Assembly (NCBI RefSeq): GCF_022581195.2
Contig: NC_061455.1
Span: 13,162,189-13,226,188, forward strand
Direction: 5' to 3'
DNA: 64,000 nucleotides
Source of the DNA: Helicoverpa zea
Lineage: Eukaryota > Arthropoda > Insecta > Lepidoptera > Noctuidae
Each line of letters starts with the position of its first letter. Position 1 is the stretch's first letter. A program made the position numbers and the translations under genes. Under the pieces are notes generated by a model that was not told the DNA's origin, did no database searches, and saw nothing but the letters and a program-made list of their open reading frames with translations. Below are positions 53,461 to 64,000 of the stretch, piece by piece.

Positions 53461-55560
53461 GACTTCTATGAGTATACTGTTACGAGAAGTAGTTTCCTCG
53501 ACACGCGATAAAACCGCTAGAAACAATTATTTTTGTAGGTAATAATGACGATAAAATGCACAAATATCCGATATTGCTTAAAATAATCCCAAAATTGAAA
53601 CATACAACTTTATAGAAGAAATCAACAATACCAAAACATGCCAACATATCTCCTATACTAACTATTCAGCAAATATCTTAATAAAGAAACCTAAACCGCA
53701 CACAGAAACCGCTACAAATCCAGTACAACTGAAGATTTGTAGCGATCCTAAGGAATTGTGGTCCGATCTAAGAATTGTACATGATGTGGTCGTTCGACTG
53801 AGGCTTACAATCCGCCTGACAATGGCCGGCGTCGAATAATCTGGAACATTTCGCGTCTATTCAATGGAGTAGGTATGGTTGTGTGGTATAACGTCTTGTG
53901 TATGAGATTGTGGAAAATATGTTGTGAATTAAGTGGTTTGAACCGTATTATGGTTTTGAAAATAATATATAAATGTGGTATTTATTTCCTGAAAAATAAC
54001 TTTATTATACTGCCAAGTTTCATTAAAATCCATGTAAGTAGATTTAGCATGAAAGAGAACATACCGAGGTACCCACGTAGGTACCTATAGATATACATGC
54101 TTATGAATGTTCGACTTTATAATAATGCCTAGTAGGATTTTGTTTTGTCAGAAGCATGAAAAACAAATACAAAGTAATTCTGACGTAAAATAGAATAATC
54201 AAGAAACGGCAGAAAAATTCCAATTAACTAGAATAATCGAAGCTTTTGTTTTCATTTCCAATCGCTCACTGCTACAGTATGTTCTTTAAACAAAAGAAAA
54301 CCTTTTTTGTTACATTTACCTTTTTTCTAAGTGTATTTAAGCCGTATTCGTTTCAAGGAAAGTTTATGCGATTTTTTTTAATTCTTGAAACAGCCGTTAA
54401 TAAAGCTGGGTACACACGGGTGAGGCGCCACGCCAAGAGTGCACAAACGAAGCCTTTCGTACGCGTATCACGTAATACCGTGGAAGACTCCACTCCCAGT
54501 AAGTATATTATTATGTAGACTAGGTTTGGAAGCTTCATTGAAAGGGGAAGATTTCCTGTCACGTGAAAGGGTGTTTAAACTACCTACGAAAGTACGTGTA
54601 TTTGTGAAAAAAACACGAAAATCGGTCCTCTGCCTTTAGTGGCACGAAGAATCGTACGAATATACCTAAGATAAAATTTTATACCACGATTTTGTGGTTA
54701 TTGATATTATAAAGGAACTAAAAAGGTTATGATGGGTTCGAAGCGAACGTTGAATTTATATTTGGGTTTCATTCTGTGATTATAGTTTAGGAAGTACGTG
54801 ACGGGGTGTTTAGGGACTACGAGTCGACTTGTTGGTTGTGAATTTCAGTTTCAGTGTCATGAAGTATGAATCTAAACGTAACGGAATCAAGATTCCATTT
54901 ATTTAATATTTCATATTCAAGTTTCTAACTGAGGATTAGCTACGCATGTACCAAATCAAAATGATATACGAGCCTCTTTTCAAATGACATACAACATCGT
55001 ACACAGGCCTTGAAACAACCTACAATGTCACCGTTTACTGAAAACAATTGAAATACTCGCGTGAGAACTAAGCCTAGAAACAGACAGCTTTAGATATATT
55101 GGATTAGGCTTACATTTGGCAAAAAATACTTTCTTAACTTAGAACAAAAACTAAGGTATAGCCAATAAATCTGTTCATCAGATTGAATCGAATTTTCCAG
55201 AAGCTAGAGGTTAATCTTTGAGTCGAAGTTGATTTGACATCATTTTCGCGAATGACCTATTTTCATGTTTCATGACTTTCATCTTTAGGGGATACCTTCG
55301 ACGAAGGTGAGATGACTATAAATATTTATTACTCATTAGAAGGCTGTGAACGCACAGCCTTCACACAGGGTGTGTGTGTGTTTCTGCATAGAATGTGTAG
55401 AAATTACAACACCATATGCTCAAAGACTGATATATTCCATTGCAAATTTAAATCATTCAAATATTTTCTACTGAATTTGAACAAAGTGTAATCTTAAATC
55501 ATAGTAATAATAGCAAAAATTTCCATGTTAGATGTCTCATTAAAATTCATTTTCTTTCTT
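53461..55560. other. noncoding DNA
   Basis: Short frames at 53875, 54246 and 54439 show no motifs. GGGTACACACGGGTGAGGCG near 54410 resembles a repeat end. Confidence 0.3.
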
Positions 55561-55745
55561 TATTTTTAATAACTTATGTAAGTAGAACGTAGCATTGCTT
55601 ATAGTGTAAGCTGTGTACAGTTATAATTGGGTCTCAGGTTTATCTATTGTGTTTTCTTATTATTTTCTATTTCTTGTACCTATAACCTGTTATCTGTTTC
55701 TGTACCTAATAAATAAAATAAAATAAAATAAAATAAAATAAAACG
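55561..55745 (+). repeat. LINE-like 3' end with AAAAT microsatellite
   Basis: CTGTACCTAATAAATAAAAT opens an AAAAT repeat at about 55711-55743. The upstream ~150 bases look like a retroelement 3' UTR. There is no coding part. Confidence 0.45.
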
Positions 55746-58700
55746 CATCAAGGTGGTCATAATGTATAAGATTGCGGTCTTAATGTATTTTTAAGGAACC
55801 TTTCAACGTGTAACCCTAATCGGATCAAATGGCTTCGTATTTTAATGGATTTGTAATTTATTCATAAAATCTTCGGACGGGTTTGAATATTTTAAGTAAG
55901 CTTTGATTGTCAAAGTCATCGAGGGTGAAGTTGGGAAGATTTTTTTAACTTCTCTAATACTTCTCTTACTAATTTTAGTATACATTTTAATTCTCCGATG
56001 ACGGAGACCGATCCCGGTCTAGACAACACTAGACAGTGACTAACTGTACTTATGTAATGAAGCTGAAGAGATTATATGTTTGATAATTGGTAGTTTTATT
56101 GTGAAAAATATGGTAACTGTGTATATGACTAGTTCCATTATTTTTTTCTGTGAAAACTTAAAAGTCTTTGTTCAGTAACTCATGACATTTGATCTAAAGC
56201 CATCATTCATTACTAAGACTTCACTACTATCCAGATATATTAAAACTTCTAGATCAAGATTCACAGATGCGTAATAAACTATCGTTTAAGAGCCCAACAC
56301 TTCGTGTGACTTGTAGACAAAGTTCAATTTCAATAATTAAATAAAATTAATAAAAATTCTAGAAACTTCCAAAACCTGCATGAAATCCTGATTTAGAGAA
56401 GATAATATCTCAAGGAAGCAATTCTGTTCTTACAAGACCAGCCACTAAACGGGGTCGATCAAACGCAATCAATTGCCTATTAAGGCAAATTAACATTCAA
56501 AATTACGGGGATCTGTTTCCAAATCACGTCTAAATCATTCCATTGGAGTTGTATCTAGCAGCTGACTTCGAAGGCAGCGTTTAATCAGTATGCCGTAAGG
56601 GCTGGCACGAGGGATGAAGAATTTACCGAGAAGCCAAGGAAATATTCGCAGTTATGTATCGGAAAATTGAGCAAGACAAAATATTACACGTGCCGTAGAG
56701 GAAATTGAGAAATATTTTTGCCGGCATTTTTTTTTCATTTTGGCAATACGTCATTCTCCAATTATGAACTTGATAGATGTAAAGGAATCTAAAGGGAAAT
56801 CTAAAATAGTCACATAGTTATGCTTAATCAAATCTACCTCAAGAACCGATTCTAAGAAAGTTCCTTCTAAAATTAACCAGGAAAACGGGAAATTCTTGAG
56901 TCAAAATCCTAATTGTCCGTAATCATATTAATCGGTATATTAATCACATAAGGAAGTCTCCGTTTCAATTAACAGCATTCTATCTATTAATTAGAACGGA
57001 TTGCTGGTATCCCAAGAGTACTATTAATTAGTTAAATTGATTGATTAACATATAATCGCCACTTGCTAACGTAGTTTACGTTCAAGCATTAAATAAACAA
57101 TAAATGTACTTAGACAACCCAATTATAAATACCTCTTTGGATGAATAAAAATGCCTTAAATTAAAAAAGAAGAAGTCAGATTCATATTTCTAAGGCAACA
57201 TTTCTCGGAAACAAGGTCTTTATGGATAAATGTACTTTTGTGAATCTAATGAAATGAATCCTATCTATTAAGTATAAATGTTTCTGGTATTCAAACGAAG
57301 TCGGAACCAGCTTTAAGCACAGATAAAAGTAATGTGTTGCCATAAATAGCCATAATAATATATTCGTGCGGAAATGTACTTGAAGCAGCCCTGTTCAATT
57401 GGAGGCGGGGTTTTGTATCCCTGGCGATTTACATAATAGCAACCTCGGCATTAATGATCGCAAAATGTCGTCAACCAAGTATAAGATAATGTCCCAAACA
57501 TTTTACGTTAAAAGAATCTGTCCTTCTTTCTATTCTTGTGGCTTCAATGTTTGCGACATCATAGTTACTTAAACCACAAATCAGAAAAAAATAACGACCT
57601 AAATCCAGCTTCTTATCTCTTCATAACAAATTTGTAGTACATAAAATCTTCCTAGGAACGCATATTTGTCTGTGATGGTTGAATAGTTCTGTTATCAGCC
57701 CTTGTCAGTATCATATAGTATTGAGCTCAAGATGTAGCTCTATTTTCCTTATTCCAACCCAATACCTCTTAAATAATAACTTCTACTGCACTACACCTTT
57801 GAAGTATGCTGAAATGAATCCCAAAACACAGACCTGGTACAAATAAAAACCAGTTCGCAATACAATAGTCCAAAGACAGATAAGTATTCATACCAAACAA
57901 GAAGTACAGTTTCCCACAGTTACATCACTAGAAAATCCTCACCAATACATAAGATATAAGTCCAATACCCGTAGATAGCAGCCCTATTGAATCTGTGGCC
58001 CGTGACGTCACGGGATGATTTGCATAATAACACCCCCGACCTCCATCCCTGTCGCATTGGGTACAAGTGATGAATGAACGAGGTTTATACGATTGATTTA
58101 CCACGATTTACGATTAAAATGTTTTTGGGTCACGAAATTGGAGGTATTGTTCGGGAAGACGTTTGTTGAGAATTGAATGTACCTAGTTCAGGCTTTGTGT
58201 CTTGATCTTAGTTTTGGAGAATAGTTTATCATTTTCAGGTAAGTACGTCTAAGATCAAAAGGTATGCTTTAATGAATTAAGGCTCAAATCTCTGCTGGGA
58301 AATCTATTGAGATATTAAATACCAAAAATTTTGTTTTTAGACATTATGGTGAAATGTCGCATAAAAAAATCTGATATGACAAAGATAACGAAAAAATACG
58401 ACAAAAACATTCATTAACATCGCGCAGCTCAATTTTCCGAGCAAAAACAACATTCATTTATTTTTCGCAAAAAGAAAAATGTCATTATAATTAAAAATAA
58501 GGATTTAAGGAGGAGGGAGTGTCGGAAACGTTAATTTAATCAGGAATATTAAAAGGTGGGCACGAACCGTGGGCTCGAGATTTTAATAGGCCTGCCCTTA
58601 AGAACTCGTGAATGGCCCTTCGTTGTTCATAGCCCGAGAGCTAATAAATTGACACTACTTGAAACCAAGGCTTGAAGGTCTTCACTGAGATGGATCTGTT

Positions 58701-59462
58701 TTCCAGGTAACAGGATATTTTTTTATCATGGTGTTATTGTGCGTAATAATAATTATTTACTAGATTTTTAACGTTACATGTCTCCTATCTTCATCTCACT
58801 TGAGAATCAAAGCTACGCATTGACGTCAGTCGTGCTTTGATGGAGACTGACATTACATAATTCTTGTGTTACTTATTTCAAAATCATCAAAGTTACGAAC
58901 TCGAATTCAGTAGGCACTAAGCAATCACGATATGTAATAGCCACACTCAAGGTTGATTGCTTTTTTTTGTTATTATTATTGTTCGAAATAGCTACCACGG
59001 CCTTCGTACACAAAGGGCTCAAGAAGGAACATGATGAGTTTTAGTCAATAAGAGTCAGACACTTTCCCGCTGCACTCACAGCTGGATTGGATAAATTAAA
59101 ATAATTACAATATTTTCTACCAAATAAAGTCCTATTACCCTGTCCACTGACCATCGCTACATCGTTTCCCTCGGACTCAATAGCTACACTAGTAAAATAC
59201 TATAGAATGTGATTCTCTTAATGAAAGCTTTAACTTTGTTATCCGCGATTTTATTACGCGCTGAAAGATGTTCGTTCTCCGTTTAATGTAGGAATTGAAT
59301 TGCGATGGAAATCTGCATGTTTAATGGTGCTATAGAACAAGTATTAACTACATAAAATGTAGAAAGATAAACAGATAGTATTTGCTTGACATCGCATACC
59401 CCAAATCATCCTTTCGTTATCATCCATGTTCGACATAGACTACATACTTGACGAGTGTTTAA
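55746..59462. other. noncoding; CRE palindrome, repeat fragment
   Basis: CCCGTGACGTCACGGG at 57999-58014 is a perfect 16-bp palindrome around TGACGTCA. The fragment at about 58975-59080 (AGCTACCACGGCCTTCGTAC, AGTCAATAAGAGTCAGACAC) matches a common lepidopteran repeat. No gene is supported. Confidence 0.35.
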
Positions 59463-60176
59463 GGAACTACTACTAATACTGACAGACAAGACACACTTTC
59501 AAAATTCAATGCAATAACCCCGGATATTAAATTAATTGATAAGGACTCTCTTTGTCTCCTTGGTTCCCCAATAGATAGAGACCAGACGGTATGTCGTTGT
59601 TCCCGTGGAAGATGGGTAGGTCTTTAGTATGGGACGCGACCTGTGTCGATACTCTTGCACCATCTCACCTTCCTAGCTCGGCGCGATGTGCTGGTTCCGC
59701 TGCTGCGGCTGCAGAGGACCTCAAACGGCGCAAATATAGTACCCTGGTGGGTAACTATACCTTTGAGCCGTTTGGGGTTGAAACCCTCGGGCCGTGGGGT
59801 CCAAGTGCTCATCTCCTATATAAGGATATCGCTAAGCGACTTGCTGACACTTCAGGTGACCCAAGGGATGGTTTTTATTTTGGCCAAAAAGTAAGCATTG
59901 CCATCCAACGTGGCAATGCTGCCAGCCTCTTGGGTACACTCCCGGTGGGCAGCGATGAGGAGGAGTTTTTTGATGCAATTTTTTAAATATTTTTATTTAT
60001 AGTAAGTGTATATATTAGGTAATAAGTTAGTTGTATGTTGTATATATATTTATTAGTAACTAATTAGCCGTCAAATTAAATTATAGATAATTGAATATTT
60101 TATTAAAATATTTTTATTATATTATATTAAACTAATACACTTAAAAAAAAAAAAAAAAAAAAAAAGGGAACTACTA
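59463..60176 (+). mobile_element. poly(A)-tailed, 5'-truncated retroelement copy
   Basis: GGAACTACTA occurs at 59463-59472 and at 60167-60176, just after a run of about 23 A. The inserted DNA (59473-60166) ends in an AT-rich UTR plus poly(A) and contains the 3' coding end of a retroelement. The pattern fits target-primed reverse transcription with 5' truncation. Confidence 0.72.
59591..59986 (+). pseudogene. C-terminal restriction-like endonuclease domain of a retroelement
   Basis: The 131-residue frame from the ATG at 59591 is preceded by codons for Arg-Pro-Asp-Gly and then an in-frame TAG. The combined RPDG...PWKMGRSLVWDATCVDTL matches the PD-x(12-15)-D pattern of the restriction-like endonuclease (RLE) used by R2-type non-LTR elements. 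It also matches a widespread invertebrate protein family with RPDG..WDVTV and a terminal AIQRGNA, here SIAIQRGNAASLLGTLP. The Cys/His site and reverse transcriptase that normally precede it are absent. The upstream stop and the poly(A) tail show it is a dead 3' fragment. The family is recalled, not searched. Confidence 0.6.
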
Positions 60177-63100
60177 GGTTATTTACAATAGGGATAGCAT
60201 TATTTAAAAAATCAACTTCCTTTAGTACGCATAAATACCTATCTACAAAAATACACTTGAGGCAGCGTCGTTTTCTAGTTTTCAATCAAACACAATTTGG
60301 CAAAGACACCTTTCCTTCACAACTCTGAAATCGAAGCTCGAATTTTCGAAAAATCACCGGCTGACAATAAACTGAACATCAAACTTCACGGTCTGGAATT
60401 AAAAGAGCAACAGACAGACAAACAGACAGACAGACAGATTGAAATAAGCGTTCCGTTTTCCAATTTAGAATGGAACTACTAAACGAGTCGAACTACTATC
60501 GAACTTTGACTTGCCAATTGAAATGCTGCAGCTGAAAGCGTCTGTTACCTGTAATTACGTTTTTGAAGCATGCTAGACGCACAACATGAACCAAATAAGC
60601 GAAATGGTTTCTCTTCGATTTTCAGTGACTGCATTTGCGGATATGGCAAGTGATCATTTCCTATTCCCTTGTAAAATCATGAATTATGTTTCATTTCAAA
60701 AAACTTTTCTCAAGTTTCTGTGAATATGAAAAAAATAACTATGACAGATATTTACCGAAGAAGGTGGTTATTTATACCATGACCTTCAATTATCATACTC
60801 AACGTAGATTCACCAATCAGTGTTCTTCAAATATTATTTTTATTATACTACCTTATTACTTACGACTATTTATAAGTCTACAGAAATATCTTCATGTGTC
60901 CTATTTGGAGCGACTACATAAGAGTCCTATTTTCACGTAAGTACAACAAACACAATAATCAGGTATTCCTTCATACAAAAATACAATAACATCTCTTTAC
61001 GTGACTTACAAAAAAGATAATCACGTAATACGTTACCTGTGTTATTTTCGTGGAAATGAGTGGTGGGCCATCTTACATGTCTGTTATACACACCTCGATG
61101 ATTCGAAGGGCGGATATACACGATACAGTTTTTTGAATTTATATAGAGAGAGCTTTTTTGTTTGTCGTTGTTAAAGGTGTACGATGGTGCTCGATGATTG
61201 GATTCTTGTAGAATAAAAAATAGATGGTATTAATAAGAACAGTATTTGTTACTATTGTCGACTTATGAAAATATTCTTTTGAGTTTGTCAGTAAGAGTTT
61301 TAATGGGTCATTTTAAGGAACTTATATTTATTGACAAAACATATAACTTAAGATTTGTGGTGCATTAATACAACTTTAGCGAACACGCGAATAAATTCTT
61401 ATGAACGATTAGTGTGCATCATAATCAGAAGATAAGGTTCTAAAATGCAAAATAACTATGTACAAGATCCCCTCAATTAATTTAACTCGCAATAAAACAT
61501 ACCCACACAACATCCCATGAACATCAGTCCTTATCCCATCCGCAATGTTCGTCAAGTACGGTGACACATTACATCATTTCCGCTCCGTCGGTTAAGCTTA
61601 ACTTATTCTTGCTATAAAGGGGACTATTATTTATGTACACTGAAAATAAATACTTGGCAATTTATCACTTTGTTTCCTCCCCTAAGTTCGGAAGGAAAGG
61701 CTGATTTTTGGAGTGATTCTTGTCATTCTAATTTGGTATTTGAATGTTTTATTGAATTAGATTTTTTTTCAGTGATTTGAGTTGAGTTGACAGCGAGTGG
61801 TGAAAAAATGAAAAAGTACGTAATAAAAGAAACTAATGTCGTTTTTGCGAGAGTTTTGTTGCTTCAGAGAGAATCAGTTAAGTCTCTTTTTAGGATATTG
61901 GTATATCAAGCAAAGTTTAGCATACCTACTGTATTAAATTCAATGTGATTGGTACTTTATGTTGTGGATTTTACTTTGGGAATAAAGCTTCATAAAATCC
62001 TGGGTTAGGACAACGCTGCACCGATGACCTATGAAAAAAAACATTGTTTGCAGACTAGCATTTACTGCCACTGAAAAAGGCTAACAAACTCCAGCATATC
62101 CAAACCATATTTTAAAACATTTTAGTTAGATCACACTACATCTTTTTGAGTCATATAACAAACGCAGATTCAAGTCATGCAGACCAGAATCTTCGCAAAT
62201 GTTCGCAAGTTTTCGCACACGTACCACGATAACGTTTGGTGTCTTGTGTAAAGGAGTGGGGGGGGGACTTGGATTGGTACGAGCTGGCTGTAAAGTTGCT
62301 TCAACTTTGCACTGTTTGTAAGACGTTCCAGTTTTGATCGATATTTATTTGTAGATCGTTGTTAGTTCAGTTTTGTAAAGTGACCACACTTGTTGGGGTT
62401 TTATATTGTGTTGGAGAAGCTATATTTTTGAAAGTGACAAGATCAACATACAAGATACATTTCTATATAAGATTTCTATATTTTTAAGTAACTTCAATTG
62501 CAATTAAAACTCCCGTGGATTAAACGTGCACAATCCAGCGAAAATCCGCCCCCATAAAGCGAGGTTTCGATTCCCATTCACGTTATTAGAAGTCTACAAC
62601 CAAAACGATTTGGTAGCAACTTCACCAATATACTCTAAAGTAACATTACACTAACTTGCATGTAGCTTTGCTCAGTCCACTGGTATTTGCATTGGAAAAC
62701 TGGAGACGGCCGGTGCCCGGCTGTAGCTTTCCGAATCTGTAATCCAAATTGTTTGCTCCCAGTTGCCCAATTAATAGTTTACCAGTTTGCGGGCTGTCGG
62801 GCCAACTGGAACATTTCCACTGCCTAATACGAATATTCATTTACATATAAAAGTAACGAAGCTATCTGGAAGGGGAAAATTGGAGTTCTGAATGGAAAAG
62901 ATTGGGTCATCACTGAATTCTTCCCTGGAGGACTTCATCAAGCTATTTGTTGTTTGCACCATGTTGTTGACCTCGAGCCTTTTAGTTTGTTGCGACCAGT
63001 AGTTTGAAATGCAACTGAGGAAAAACAGTATTACTTTGCTGATAGGTAGTACAATTTAAACCAATATTTGAATTGCTTTATACAAAGAATACTGTTTTCT

Positions 63101-64000
63101 ATGGATGGATCTATATTTAAAGGGATGATTAGGATTTTCGGTTTGATCTCTTAAATCTATAAATTGTTATGTGACAGGGGTTAAAAATAGGTCAAGTAGG
63201 TCAAACAAAAATAATCAAAATACAAGTTAGAATCTAAAGGCAGCGTCTCCTAAATCGCTATAAAGATTCATATATCTATTAGCAATACTTTCCAACTCCG
63301 ACTCGAAGCAATCTCAGATTACGAACAGTTTGTGTGTACAGTTCACAGGTCTCTTACCAAAATTCGACCTCTTTACTACTTTCACTTCATTGTAATATGA
63401 ACCTTATTCTATTCTGCTAAGGTTGAGAGTCTAACTTCGAGTGTACCGAAATAAAATCAACTTTGACAATTGGCAATGCCTCCGGCGGTTTTCTGTTATT
63501 TGTAAAGGCTTCAAGTTTTATTTCGGATATCTTTTATGCAAATCAATATAGATGATTCCTTTTGCCTATATCTTACAAATTGTGGCTGCGTAAAGTACCT
63601 ATACGGGTTTGGATAGCAAAAATGTTTTAGGGGAATATAAAAAGTAAATTGCTTTTTCTTGTGGAATAATAATAAAGCTTAAGATGTACAGTCTAGACGA
63701 TCATGATTATGATGAAAAAATACGAGTCAAAAAACCAGAATGAACTACAAAAAATACCCAAAAATAAACCGGAGAGAGAATAGATCTATGAACGCTATTT
63801 CTATCGGTCGATAGCCAACACAGCGGAGCATCGATGTAGCAAATGAAAATAAAAAGGCGGGAACGTTGACATCGTTAGGTTCAATTTTCGTGATTCCAAC
63901 GCACATAGGTACCGGACAAAATTGTAAAAAATAAAGTACCCCAACTAGCTGGCCGTCTATGCGATAAAAACAAACGGCCGAATTGAGATTTTTGCAAAAA
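60177..64000. other. noncoding AT-rich DNA
   Basis: It contains a short CAGA repeat at 60411-60440 and scattered low-complexity runs. A GC-balanced patch at 62660-62840 (CGGCTGTAGCTTTCCGAATC) lacks a convincing frame. No gene or complete mobile element recognised. Confidence 0.35.

Noticed and set aside
1..64000. Bacterial operon, phage or plasmid
   Set aside because: AT-rich DNA with LINEs, SINEs, introns and poly(A) tails is eukaryotic; no prokaryotic gene clusters.

Overview
The window reads as eukaryotic, AT-rich genomic DNA from a moth or butterfly (Lepidoptera, possibly a noctuoid). The evidence is the repeat vocabulary: a tRNA-derived SINE with GATGAT tails, the widespread GCCCGCGACTTCGTC motif, the CCCAATTTTATTTGGGGTCG repeat, GCGAGCGAAGCGAGCGCG blocks, and complete insect-type LINE and LTR elements. 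I recognise no host protein-coding gene with confidence. The sequence looks like an intergenic or long intronic stretch built up by transposon insertion.

Layout. 1-1.2 kb: diverged repeats, then two short minus-strand reading frames of unknown origin (1076-1624). 1.9-6.44 kb (+): a complete CR1-group non-LTR retrotransposon with ORF1 (coiled coil plus esterase-like domain), ORF2 (AP endonuclease plus reverse transcriptase) and a TTATC-repeat 3' end. 7-13.7 kb: nested inverted-repeat elements, a 25-bp perfect hairpin, a 60-bp perfect inverted repeat, a 2.2-kb element with ~105-bp inverted ends, and a full SINE with a 13-bp target duplication. 16.33-17.33 kb: a hAT-like non-autonomous element with an 8-bp target duplication. 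19.33-21.82 kb: a 2.5-kb inverted-repeat element carrying a small two-exon frame with a C2C2 zinc module. 23.68-30.55 kb (-): a complete Ty3/Gypsy element with apparently identical LTRs, 4-bp target duplication and one uninterrupted 1355-residue Gag-Pol. 33.06-38.47 kb (-): a complete I-group LINE with a gag-like ORF1 and an ORF2 with AP endonuclease, RT and RNase H. 39.4-40.65 kb: foldback and repeat DNA. 45.4-47.7 kb: SINE tails. 51.9-53.5 kb: a nest of inverted-repeat elements, one with a PIF/Harbinger-like N-terminal frame. 59.47-60.17 kb: a polyadenylated 3' fragment of a retroelement with a restriction-like endonuclease domain. The rest is AT-rich noncoding DNA.

How the parts relate. 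Three autonomous retroelements (CR1-like, I-like, Gypsy) have open frames and could be recently active. The LINEs are the kind of machinery that mobilises SINEs and makes 5'-truncated, poly(A)-tailed copies, both of which occur here. The DNA transposon relics are non-autonomous and need enzymes from elsewhere.

The most unusual items are: the Gypsy Gag start codon inside the 5' LTR, directly after AATAAA, with translation running through the apparent tRNA primer-binding site; the two-exon zinc-module frame inside an inverted-repeat element; and the endonuclease-domain retrofragment. All calls were made by reading the sequence, without database searches.
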